A DNA stretch of 64,000 bases from Agrococcus jenensis. GTDB lineage: Bacteria > Actinomycetota > Actinomycetes > Actinomycetales > Microbacteriaceae. Below, piece by piece: positions 48,019 to 55,913 of the stretch (its first letter is position 1; each line of letters begins with the position of its first letter). Under the pieces are notes generated by a model. That model made no database searches and was not told the DNA's origin. It was given only the letters and a program-made list of their open reading frames with translations. The position numbers were made by a program, and so were the translations under genes. The stretch is from positions 1,984,001 through 2,048,000 of the forward strand of contig NZ_RKHJ01000001.1 in NCBI RefSeq assembly GCF_003752465.1. The letters are read 5' to 3'.

Positions 48019-49719
48019 TCACGCCGCGGTCTCGGCGAGGTACTGATGGACGAGTGACACGGCCATCGCGCCCTCGCCCACTGCGGACGCGCAGCGCTTG
48101 ACGGAGCCGCTGCGCACATCGCCCGCGGCGAAGACGCCCACGAGGCTCGTCTCCAGGTTGTACGGCTGCCGCGAGAGCCCCTGCCATCGCTCGCCCTGGA
48201 GCGCAGAAGCGTCCAAGGCGTTCCCGGTCAGGACGAAGCCGCGTCGATCGAGCTCGGCCGCGCCGTGGAGCCAGCTCGTGTTCGCCTGGGCACCGATGAA
48301 GACGAACAGCCCGCTCGTGCCGATGGGGCGGCGCGAGCCCGAGCGGTTGTCCTCGACCACGATCCCGTCGAGTCGGTCCTCGCCCTCGAGCGCTCTCACC
48401 TCGGTGTTCCCAAGGACCTCGATGTTCGCGGCGGCCCGCACCCGGTCGACGAGGTACTTCGACATGCCCTTCGTGAGATCGCTCCCGCGGATGAGCAGAC
48501 GCACGCTCCTCGTGCGCCTCGCGAGGTACACCGCAGCCTGCCCTGCCGAGTTGCCGCCGCCGACGACGATCACGTCCTCGCCCTCGAATCGCTGCACCTC
48601 GGCCTCCGTGGCCGCGTAGTGGATGCCGACGCCTTCGAACTCCTCGAGACGCGGGACGTCGAGCTTCACGTATCGAGCGCCGGATGCGGCGATCACGCTG
48701 CGCGCCAGGACCTCGCCGCCGTCGCGGAGGCCGATGCGGTAGCAGGCGCCGTCCCTCGTGAGGCTCACCGCCTCCTCGGGCACGGCGGTCTCGGCGCCGA
48801 ACTTGTCGGCCTGGGTCAGGGCGCGGGTCGCGAGCTCGAAGCCGGAGAGACCCACGGGGAAGCCCAGGTAGTTCTCGATGCGTGAGCTCGTGCCCGCCTG
48901 CCCACCGAGGGCGACCGCCTCGAGGGCGAGCGTCTGGAGACCCTCGGACGACCCGTAGACCGCGGCGCCCAGGCCCGCTGGCCCCGCCCCGACGACGACC
49001 AGGTCGTACGTGCGGCCCTTCGGCAGGTCCACCGTGAGTCCCATGATGCGCGCCAGCTCGGGATTGCTGGGGTTCCTGAGCACATGGTCGCCCTGCCAGA
49101 TCGCGACGGGGGCGTCGGACGGCTTCGCGCCGAACCGCTCGAGCAGCGCCTCGGCGCGCTCCCGATCGTCGTCGAGGTCGATCCACACGTGGGGAAGCCG
49201 GTTGCGGGTGGCGAACTCTCGAAGCCGGGTCGCATCACGGTAGTGGCGGGAGCCGACGATCCGAAGGCCGACCCCGGTCTTCATCAGGAACGAGCGCCTG
49301 GCCATGAAGGTGTCGAGGATGAGGTTCGAGAGATCCGACTCCTCGGTGACGACCTTCTTCAAGCGGTCCCTGGGGACGGCCAGCAACGTGCCCCCGACGC
49401 TCACGACCGCGGAGAGGGGCACGCCCTGCCCGGTGAGCATGTAGAGGTCGCCGAGGAACGTTCCCGGGCCGAAGATCCCCATGGTGCGCACCGTGCCGGC
49501 GAAGTCGTCGACCACCCGCACCTCACCCTCGAGGATGACGAAGAAGTCGTTGGTGGTGTCGCCTGCTCGGAAGAGCGTCTGGCCGGCTTCCGTCGTCATC
49601 GACCGCCCGTATCCCTTGAGCACCTCGATCTGGTCCGTCCTCAGCGGAGAGGGACCCCTCGTCGTGCGGAACGGCTCTGGGGCGCTCGTGCTGCTCGTCT
49701 CGCCTCGTCCGTCAGCCAT
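48019..49719 (-). CDS. cNMP-binding / thioredoxin-like / TrxR-like FAD fusion protein
   Basis: 566 residues in three modules. Residues 30-145 are a cyclic-nucleotide-binding domain (EVLKGYGRSM, FFVILEGEVRVV, FGPGTFLGDLYMLTG). Residues 150-232 look like a thioredoxin-fold linker (LRIVGSRHYRDATRLREFA, HVWIDLDDD) without CxxC. Residues 237-562 are a thioredoxin reductase-like FAD/NAD(P) domain with VVVGAGPAGLGAAVYGSSEG and VIVVGGGNSAGQAAVYLA, ending in FAAGDVRSGSVKRCASAVGEG. The CATC redox pair of TrxR is replaced by AATE in IHYAATEAEV, so it cannot act as a classic thioredoxin reductase. ATG with GAGGAG upstream. Family members with this fusion are known; function unclear. Confidence 0.85.
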   Translation of the reverse strand: MADGRGETSSTSAPEPFRTTRGPSPLRTDQIEVLKGYGRSMTTEAGQTLFRAGDTTNDFFVILEGEVRVVDDFAGTVRTMGIFGPGTFLGDLYMLTGQGVPLSAVVSVGGTLLAVPRDRLKKVVTEESDLSNLILDTFMARRSFLMKTGVGLRIVGSRHYRDATRLREFATRNRLPHVWIDLDDDRERAEALLERFGAKPSDAPVAIWQGDHVLRNPSNPELARIMGLTVDLPKGRTYDLVVVGAGPAGLGAAVYGSSEGLQTLALEAVALGGQAGTSSRIENYLGFPVGLSGFELATRALTQADKFGAETAVPEEAVSLTRDGACYRIGLRDGGEVLARSVIAASGARYVKLDVPRLEEFEGVGIHYAATEAEVQRFEGEDVIVVGGGNSAGQAAVYLARRTRSVRLLIRGSDLTKGMSKYLVDRVRAAANIEVLGNTEVRALEGEDRLDGIVVEDNRSGSRRPIGTSGLFVFIGAQANTSWLHGAAELDRRGFVLTGNALDASALQGERWQGLSRQPYNLETSLVGVFAAGDVRSGSVKRCASAVGEGAMAVSLVHQYLAETAA

Positions 49720-49805
49720 GGCGCCTCCTCATCGATGCCCCACCCGGCACCAGTATGGTCCCGCGCAGCAGTCGCGCAACGGCCGCAAGACCGCCGCGGC
49801 GTCGC

Positions 49806-50573
49806 TCAGCGGTCCGCGACGATCGGCGTCGCCGACAGCTGCTCGCCTGGCACCTTCACGGTGCGCTTCGTGTCGATCGCGATCACTGCGCCGACGATCA
49901 CCATCGACAGCGCGATCGACGCGGAGACATCCGTCAGGTAGTGGTAGCCGAGGTAGATCCGCCCGGCCGCCTGCGCGACGATCATCGCGATCGCCACCGC
50001 GACCGAGAGCACCGTGAACCACGTCTTCTGCAGCCTGCTCGCGATCAGGAACGCGAGCAGCAGGAAGAAGTCGGAGGCGCCCAGCACATGCCCTGAGGGG
50101 AACGAGAACGTGTGGTCCGGGCCGAACAGCATCTCGCCGATCGGCGGGCGCGGGTGTTGCACGATGGGGGCGATCGTCAGCGCCAGGAGCACGCCGGTCA
50201 GCATGCCGCCCGCGAGCAGCAGCGGCCGCCAGAGGTGCTTCGCGGTGATCGACCAGGTCACGACGACGACCAGCACGATGATCGGCAGCGCGACCGGACC
50301 GAAGATGATCGCGAGCACGATCATGGCCGTCGTGGTGTCCGGCGACCGGAACTGGTCGAACCAGGCGTCGACCGGCACGTCGAGGCGCTCGAACCCCGTC
50401 TGGGTGACGACACCGATGAGCAGCGTCGCGAACAGCACCGCGCCGATCACCACGAGCACCGCGGCGGTGACGTAGAGCCGCCTGCGCGCCGCCGGGTCGA
50501 GCCGGCGCTCCTCGACGATGAACTTGTCGTTCCACTCGCGGAGGCGCTGCCTGCGCGTGAGCTGCTGGGTCAT
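49806..50573 (-). CDS. PAP2-family membrane phosphatase
   Basis: 255 residues, about six transmembrane helices, PAP2 signature in three parts: KHLWRPLL...QHPRPP (about 112-145), FPSGH (about 161-165) and GRIYLGYHYLTDV (about 209-221) with the catalytic histidines. Probably dephosphorylates a lipid phosphate such as undecaprenyl pyrophosphate or phosphatidic acid at the outer membrane face. The ATG at 50573 is chosen before a cytosolic basic N-terminus; an upstream in-frame start overlapping DUF3054 is possible. Confidence 0.88.
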   Translation of the reverse strand: MTQQLTRRQRLREWNDKFIVEERRLDPAARRRLYVTAAVLVVIGAVLFATLLIGVVTQTGFERLDVPVDAWFDQFRSPDTTTAMIVLAIIFGPVALPIIVLVVVVTWSITAKHLWRPLLLAGGMLTGVLLALTIAPIVQHPRPPIGEMLFGPDHTFSFPSGHVLGASDFFLLLAFLIASRLQKTWFTVLSVAVAIAMIVAQAAGRIYLGYHYLTDVSASIALSMVIVGAVIAIDTKRTVKVPGEQLSATPIVADR

Positions 50574-50625
50574 GTCGATCCCGACGTAGGGCGGCTGCTC
50601 GGCGACGGAGCAGAGCCTGATGGTC

Positions 50626-51033
50626 TCACGTCGACCGGCGTCGGACCGCACGCGCGACGATCCGCCAGCCGACGAGCAGCGCCAGGAGCGTCAGCGTCGC
50701 CACGATGACGAACGGCACTGCGGTGCCCTGCCCGGACAGCGCGCGCAGCAGCATCCCTCCGACCAGCGTCACGGCCCACACGGGGAGACCGGTGCGGAGC
50801 GGCGCGAACGGTCGACGCCAGGCGAGCGACACGAGCCACCCGAGCCCCAGGGCGACGACGAAGGGCCACGCGGTGGTCAGCAGGCCGATGCCTCCCTCGC
50901 CGAGCACGCCGGACTCGTGGGTCGCGCGACCGACAGCGGCGAAGGCGACGACCAGCACGACGTCTATGACGAGCGCACCGACGGCACGCGCCGGCGTGGG
51001 GCGGGGTGCGGGGGCGCGGCGCGGCGAAGCCAT
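50626..51033 (-). CDS. DUF3054 membrane protein
   Basis: 135 residues with four predicted transmembrane helices; VIDVVLVVAFAAVGRATHE and the W-P-F helix are typical of DUF3054. Function unknown. ATG at 51033 is supported by TACGGT 6 nt upstream on the minus strand. PAP2 follows in the same direction with about 50 bp between. Confidence 0.83.
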   Translation of the reverse strand: MASPRRAPAPRPTPARAVGALVIDVVLVVAFAAVGRATHESGVLGEGGIGLLTTAWPFVVALGLGWLVSLAWRRPFAPLRTGLPVWAVTLVGGMLLRALSGQGTAVPFVIVATLTLLALLVGWRIVARAVRRRST

Positions 51034-51039
51034 GCTCAG

Positions 51040-51045
51040 ACCGTA
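51040..51045 (-). promoter_or_regulatory. Candidate -10 (TACGGT) of DUF3054 gene
   Basis: On the minus strand, 6 nt before the ATG at 51033; leaderless spacing. Confidence 0.45.
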
Positions 51046-51152
51046 TCGACCGTGGCGCCATGCCATGCCCGAGACGTCGTGGAATTGGCGTCTTGCGCGG
51101 AGGCGCGCGTCGCATCAGCCTGACCTCGAGGGGGCGGACAAGGGAGAAGCAG

Positions 51153-52286
51153 ATGCTGTTCCAAGCAGACGACGTCGTCGACGTGCGCGGGGAGACCGTC
51201 AAGTTCGAACCCATCGGTATTGGGAAGCCCCTCAAGGTGGAGCTTGTCTCCGTCTACGTCGGGAGCACTCGGATGCGCGACGGAGAGCTCCTGGTCATGT
51301 CCACGGCGAAGGACCCGGACGCACCGGCCGGTTCCGTCGTCGCGATGAATTGGTGGGGCGACGGTGTGGCATCGCGTGAGACGGTGCCGCTCCACAGCGG
51401 CACCGCCGGCACGCGCGTCATCTACTACTCGCCAGCCGAGTCGGCCACGCTGCTCTCGATCTCCGTGAAGCTGAAGTTCGACTACTTCCCGCGTGACGTC
51501 GTCCAGGCATGGGCGGACGCTGCGGCGAACATCGCCGGACTGCCGGTGCTGATCGGAGGCATGGCGCTCGCCGGGCCAGCGGGTGCGGCGAGCGCACAAG
51601 CCATCGTCGGTGTCGCAGGAGCGGGCGCGAAGCTCGGCATCGCGCTGCTCGATCGGGCGATCGATGGGTCCGGCGTCATCAGCATGGACTGGCCACTCTC
51701 CATTGCGGACCCAGGTGCCGTCGCGCAGCGCGCTGGCTTCGTGCTCCTCACGGAGGACAACCGCGTCCTCACTCGAGGGCAGGCAGACAACGTGGTGGCG
51801 GGCTACGCGTCGAAGGACGTCTTCGAGTCTGTCGGCGTGCCAGAGGAGTTCCTGGAGGTGGACGGCCGCAGCTTCTACGTGGACGGCCAGGACCAGGTGC
51901 TCAGGCACGCGGCGGCAGGGAGCTGGAGCGAGGATTGGCCGTTCCAGGCAGGAGACCAGGTTCGCGGACCCTGGCCCTACGCCCTCGTCAAGGCTCACGG
52001 CGCCGACGACGAAGACTTGAAGAAGTGGAAGCCCGCCGCCGTGACTGCAGACCTCGCGGCGAAGTTCCTCAACCGAGATCGCGACGCCGAGCTGCCAGAG
52101 CTCACCGAGGCCGTGTTCACCGCCTACTCGGACGTCACGATGCTCAAGCGCGCCGCCCGAATGAAGGGACCGATCGACGCCGAGAAGGACGACGCGAAGA
52201 AGGAGTTGCTCGAGAAGCAGCGCGACGCGCTGCTCGATTCCATCCAGGACGAGAAGCTGCAGGAGCTCGCGACCGGCAAGGCGTGA
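51153..52286 (+). CDS. Uncharacterised 377-residue protein
   Basis: I do not recognise the family. Residues 1-115 look like a beta-rich domain (MLFQADDVVDVRGETVKFEP, RVIYYSPAES, SVKLKFDYFP). Residues of about 118-172 are a glycine/alanine-rich hydrophobic stretch (IAGLPVLIGGMALAGPAGAA, VGVAGAGAKLGIALLDRAID) that could be membrane-active or a helical hairpin. Residues 173-290 contain tryptophan-rich strands, and the last 60 residues are a charged helix (DAEKDDAKKELLEKQRDALL). No signal peptide. ATG at 51153 follows AGGGAGA. Codon choice is less extreme than in neighbours (for example ATT and GGT), hinting at later acquisition. It could be a toxin-like or injection-system protein, but nothing supports that directly. 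Confidence 0.72.
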   Translation: MLFQADDVVDVRGETVKFEPIGIGKPLKVELVSVYVGSTRMRDGELLVMSTAKDPDAPAGSVVAMNWWGDGVASRETVPLHSGTAGTRVIYYSPAESATLLSISVKLKFDYFPRDVVQAWADAAANIAGLPVLIGGMALAGPAGAASAQAIVGVAGAGAKLGIALLDRAIDGSGVISMDWPLSIADPGAVAQRAGFVLLTEDNRVLTRGQADNVVAGYASKDVFESVGVPEEFLEVDGRSFYVDGQDQVLRHAAAGSWSEDWPFQAGDQVRGPWPYALVKAHGADDEDLKKWKPAAVTADLAAKFLNRDRDAELPELTEAVFTAYSDVTMLKRAARMKGPIDAEKDDAKKELLEKQRDALLDSIQDEKLQELATGKA

Positions 52287-52344
52287 CACACGGCCACGCG
52301 CGCGACCGCTCCGATTCGGCCGGAGCTCCGCACTGAAGGGCCGC

Positions 52345-52367
52345 TATTGTTGGACTCAGCCCAACAA
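52345..52367 (+). promoter_or_regulatory. Possible -10 and inverted repeat operator before metNIQ
   Basis: TTGTTGG (52347-52353) and CCAACAA (52361-52367) form a perfect 7-bp inverted repeat with 7-nt spacing. TATTGT at 52345-52350 could be a -10, overlapped by the repeat. The start codon is 29 nt downstream. The layout fits an operator for a methionine/cysteine regulator; which one is unknown. Confidence 0.5.
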
Positions 52368-52395
52368 AGCCCGCCGCGCGAGAGAAGGCCGACGC

Positions 52396-53136
52396 ATGCC
52401 CACGAGCGACCCGGTCGCCTCCCTCGAGCACGTGACGGTCAGCTACGGCACGACGCGCGCCCTCGACGACGTCACCCTCGACGTCGCGAGCGGCGAGATC
52501 ATCGGCGTGATCGGGGAGTCGGGCGCCGGCAAGTCGACCCTGCTGCGCCTGCTCGACGCGGTCGAGCACCCCTCCGCGGGCAGCATCCGGCTGCTCGGCA
52601 CCGATCCCGCGGCGCTCGCGACCCGCGAGCTGCGTGCGCTCCGCCGGCGCATCGGGATGGTGTTCCAGGGCTTCAACCTGCTATCGAACCGCACGGTGCG
52701 GCAGAACGTCGCCCTGCCGCTCAAGCTGCAGCGCACGAACGACCCGCAGCTCGTCGACAGCCTGCTCGACTACGTCGGCCTCGCCGATCGCGCCCACCAC
52801 TACCCGGCGCAACTGTCCGGCGGCCAGCAGCAGCGCGTCGCCATCGCCCGCGCGCTCGTCACGCGGCCCGGGCTGCTGCTCGCCGACGAGCCGACGAGCG
52901 CGCTCGACAGCCGCACGACCGAGGGCATCCTGCAGCTGCTCGCCGACGCCCGCCGCGACTTCGGCACGACCGTCGTGCTCGTCACGCACGAGCTCGAGGC
53001 GGTCGGCGCGATCTGCGACCGCGTCGCGGTGCTCGAGCAGGGCGTGCTGCGGAGCGTCTTCCCGGTCGCGCGGACGGACTACGGCCGCGAGCACGCGAGC
53101 TACCTCGAGCACGCGCAGCGGGTGCTCGGCGCATGA
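52396..53136 (+). CDS. metN: Methionine ABC transporter ATP-binding protein MetN
   Basis: 246 residues. ABC ATPase with Walker [10 protein letters not shown] at 40-48, Q-loop in [15 protein letters not shown] (about 80-94), signature [15 protein letters not shown] (about 141-155), Walker [14 protein letters not shown]-loop VTHELEAV. The FQGFNLL stretch is typical of MetN. It lacks the C-terminal ACT/NIL domain of E. coli MetN, as do other short actinobacterial forms. ATGA overlap with metI. Confidence 0.9.
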   Translation: MPTSDPVASLEHVTVSYGTTRALDDVTLDVASGEIIGVIGESGAGKSTLLRLLDAVEHPSAGSIRLLGTDPAALATRELRALRRRIGMVFQGFNLLSNRTVRQNVALPLKLQRTNDPQLVDSLLDYVGLADRAHHYPAQLSGGQQQRVAIARALVTRPGLLLADEPTSALDSRTTEGILQLLADARRDFGTTVVLVTHELEAVGAICDRVAVLEQGVLRSVFPVARTDYGREHASYLEHAQRVLGA

Positions 53137-53804
53137 ACGGTCTGCTCACATCCCTCGCCGCCAACGCCGACCAGATCGGCATCGCGCTCGCCGAGACCGG
53201 CTACATGCTGGCGTTCTCGCTCGCGGCGGCCGTCATCATCGGCCTGCCGCTCGGCGTCACGATCTTCCTCACCCGCCCCGGCGGTGCGCTGGAGCGCAAG
53301 CCTGTCTGGCGGATCGCCAACCTCTACGTGTCGGTCATCCGCTCGTTCCCCTTCCTGCTGCTCGTCGTCTTCCTGATCCCGCTCACCCGCGCGCTCTACG
53401 GCACGACCTTCGGCACCGAGGCCGCGACCTTCCCGCTCTGCTTCGTGGGCGTCGCCATCTACGCCCGGCTCGTCGAGCAGATCCTGCTCGAGATCCCGCC
53501 GGGCGTGCTGCAGGCCGCCCGGTCGATGGGGGCGGATGTGCGGCAGACGGTCGTGCACTTCCTCCTGGTCGAGGGTCGGTCGGGCCTCGTCTACGCCCTG
53601 ACCTCCGCGGCGATCAGCCTCATCTCGTACTCGACGGTGCTCGGCATCGTCGGCGGCGGCGGCATCGGCGACTTCGCCCTGCGCTTCGGCTACCAGGAGT
53701 ACGACTACCCCCTCATGTACTCGATCATCGCGATCGTCATCATCGGCGTCCTGCTGCTGCAGACCGCCGGCGAGCGCGTCTCGAGCGCCCTCGACAAGCG
53801 ATGA
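53133..53804 (+). CDS. metI: Methionine ABC transporter permease MetI
   Basis: 223 residues with five to six transmembrane helices and the EAA-type loop GVLQAARSMGADVRQTVVHFLL (about 128-149). SYSTVLGIVGGGGIGDFALRFGYQEYDY near the end is characteristic of MetI. Overlaps metN (ATGA) and ends 23 nt before the preferred metQ ATG; its TGA overlaps an earlier in-frame metQ ATG (53801). Confidence 0.92.
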   Translation: MNGLLTSLAANADQIGIALAETGYMLAFSLAAAVIIGLPLGVTIFLTRPGGALERKPVWRIANLYVSVIRSFPFLLLVVFLIPLTRALYGTTFGTEAATFPLCFVGVAIYARLVEQILLEIPPGVLQAARSMGADVRQTVVHFLLVEGRSGLVYALTSAAISLISYSTVLGIVGGGGIGDFALRFGYQEYDYPLMYSIIAIVIIGVLLLQTAGERVSSALDKR

Positions 53805-53827
53805 CCCGCACGACCCGGAAGGCTCCC

Positions 53828-54655
53828 ATGACCCGCGCATCCGCACGACCCCGCCACCGCATCCGCCACGCCCTCGCCGCCCTCGCGGCAGGCGTCGGCC
53901 TGCTCGCCACCGGCTGCGCCGCACCGGGCGGCGCGGATGCCGCCGAGATCGTCACGATCCGGGTGGCGGCCACCGTCACCCCCATGACCGACGCGGTCGA
54001 GGCGGCCGCCGAGGTGATCGAGGAGGGCTACGAGGTCGAGCTCGTGCCCGTGTCGGACTACGTGCAGCCCAACGTGCTCGTGCAGAACGACGAGATCGAC
54101 GCCAACGTGGTGCAGTTCGAGTCGTTCATGGAGGAGTTCAACGAGCGGAACGGCGCCGACCTCGTCGTCGTGCAGCCCGTCTACGCGACGGTCGTCGCCT
54201 TCTACTCCCGCACCCTCGAGTCGCTCGACGACCTGCCCGACGGCGGCAGCGTCGTGATCGCAAACGACAAGGCGAACGCCGCCCGCGCCCTGCAGCTGCT
54301 CGCCGACAACGGGATCATCACCCTCGATCCCGCGGTCGAGCGCTTCGCCGCCCGCGTGAGCGACATCGTCGACAACCCACGGAACCTCGAGATCACCGAG
54401 GTCGACCTACTGCAGCTCAACACGGCCTACGACGAGGCGGATGCGGTCTACAACCTGCCGTCGTTCGCCCGCCAGATCGGGCTGACGCCCCAGGACGACG
54501 GGCTCGTCGTCGAGCAGGACGAGCGCTTCGAGGTGGCGCTCGTCACGCGCGCCGGCAACGCGGACTCGCCGGCCATCGCCGCCCTGCAGCGCGCGCTGAC
54601 GAGCGACCGCGTGCGCGAGGTGCTCGAGGGCCTCGGGGTGCCGCCGGCGTTCTGA
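53828..54655 (+). CDS. metQ: Methionine-binding lipoprotein MetQ
   Basis: 275 residues, NlpA/MetQ family. A basic N-terminus and hydrophobic stretch end in the lipobox LLATGC at about 29, so it is a lipoprotein anchored outside the membrane. ITIRVAAT-like start (VTIRVAATVTPMTDAVEAAA), VQFESFMEEFNERNG and YNLPSFARQIGL are MetQ features. Chosen start is the ATG at 53828 because GGAAGG at 53817-53822 precedes it; the ATG at 53801 overlapping metI is an alternative. Followed by a convergent ketosynthase gene. Confidence 0.88.
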   Translation: MTRASARPRHRIRHALAALAAGVGLLATGCAAPGGADAAEIVTIRVAATVTPMTDAVEAAAEVIEEGYEVELVPVSDYVQPNVLVQNDEIDANVVQFESFMEEFNERNGADLVVVQPVYATVVAFYSRTLESLDDLPDGGSVVIANDKANAARALQLLADNGIITLDPAVERFAARVSDIVDNPRNLEITEVDLLQLNTAYDEADAVYNLPSFARQIGLTPQDDGLVVEQDERFEVALVTRAGNADSPAIAALQRALTSDRVREVLEGLGVPPAF

Positions 54656-54673
54656 GCCGAGCCGGCTCGCGGG

Positions 54674-55897
54674 TCAGACCGAGCGCAGCACGAGCGCGGC
54701 GTTGTGGCCGCCGAAGCCGAACGACGTCGACAGCACGGTCCGCAGCGCCGCCGGCCGAGCGTCGTGCGCGACGACGTCGAGCTCGGGGAACGCGGGATCG
54801 TCGAGGTTGATCGTCGGCGGGATGACGCCGTCGCGCATCGCGAGCAGCGACAGTGCCGCCTCGAGCGTGCCGGCGCCGCCGAGCAGGTGGCCGGTCGTCG
54901 ACTTCGTCGACGTCACCGGCACCGCGCCGAGCCCGTCGCCGAAGACGGTGCGGAGCGCCGCGGCCTCCATCGCGTCGTTGAGCGGCGTGCCGGTGCCGTG
55001 CGCGTTCACGTGGTCGACGTCGGCGGGGGAGCAGTGCGCGTCGTCGAGCGCCTGGCGCATCGCGGCGGCGGCGCCGCTGCCATCCGGGCGCGGCGCGGTC
55101 GCGTGGTACGCGTCGGAGGTGACGCCGTAGCCGGCGATCTCGCCCAGCACGTTCGCCCCGCGGCGGCGCGCATGCTCCTCGGACTCGACGAGCAGCGCGG
55201 TGGCGCCGGCCGACATGACGAAGCCGCTGCGCGCCCGATCGAAGGGGCGGCTCGCCCGCCACGGCTCGTCGGCGAAGCCCGGCGCCAGCGCGCCGAGCAT
55301 CGAGTTCACCGCGAGGTTCACGCGGTTCAGGCAGTCGTCCGCGCCGACGACGAGCACCGCGTCGGCGTAGCCGTGGCGGATCGCGCGCAGCGCGTCGCCG
55401 AGCCCGACCGCGCCGCTCGCGCAGGTCGCGGCGGTGCCGACGCCGGCCCCTAGCGCGCCGTACCGCTCGCTCAGGAACGCGGCCGCCGCATCCGGACCGC
55501 CGTAGACCACGACACCGGGCGGCACCCGGCGCGGGCCGTTCGCGTCGAGCGCTCGCACCGCGTCCTGCGTGAGCGACACCGCCCCCGAGCCGGTCGCGGC
55601 GGTCACCCCGAACCGGTGCGGGTCATGCGCGACGAAGCCCGCCATCGCCTCGGCGGCGGCCGCGATGCCGTAGAGCGCGTGCCGGTCGAGCCGCTTGGCG
55701 TCGCTCCGCGAGACGTGCGCGAGCGGGTCGAAGCCGCGCACCTGCCCGCCGACCTTGACCGCGAGGTCCGAGACGTCGATGCCCTCGAGGGCGCGGATGC
55801 CGCTGCGGCCGCCGACGACGGCGTCCCACGTCGACGCCATGTCGAGGCCGTTCGGCGTCACCGCGCCGATGCCGGTGACGAAGGCGCGGGCGCTCAC
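54674..55897 (-). CDS. Beta-ketoacyl-ACP synthase II-like condensing enzyme
   Basis: 407 residues of the FabF/KAS II family. Catalytic Cys159 in TAATCASGAVG, His300 in VNAHGTGTPLND, Lys332 and His337 in STKSTTGHLLGG; the triad is complete. Condenses an acyl chain with malonyl-ACP or a related extender. No ACP, ketoreductase or dehydratase is nearby, but an AMP ligase lies 16 bp upstream in the same direction, so it may build a special acyl product rather than general fatty acids. GTG at 55897; no good alternative start. Convergent with metQ. Confidence 0.87.
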   Translation of the reverse strand: MSARAFVTGIGAVTPNGLDMASTWDAVVGGRSGIRALEGIDVSDLAVKVGGQVRGFDPLAHVSRSDAKRLDRHALYGIAAAAEAMAGFVAHDPHRFGVTAATGSGAVSLTQDAVRALDANGPRRVPPGVVVYGGPDAAAAFLSERYGALGAGVGTAATCASGAVGLGDALRAIRHGYADAVLVVGADDCLNRVNLAVNSMLGALAPGFADEPWRASRPFDRARSGFVMSAGATALLVESEEHARRRGANVLGEIAGYGVTSDAYHATAPRPDGSGAAAAMRQALDDAHCSPADVDHVNAHGTGTPLNDAMEAAALRTVFGDGLGAVPVTSTKSTTGHLLGGAGTLEAALSLLAMRDGVIPPTINLDDPAFPELDVVAHDARPAALRTVLSTSFGFGGHNAALVLRSV

Positions 55898-55913
55898 GGC
55901 CGCTCCGCCGCGT

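Noticed and set aside
53801..53827. Upstream metQ ATG overlapping metI
   Set aside because: Possible, but the ATG at 53828 has GGAAGG at good spacing and still leaves a complete signal peptide.
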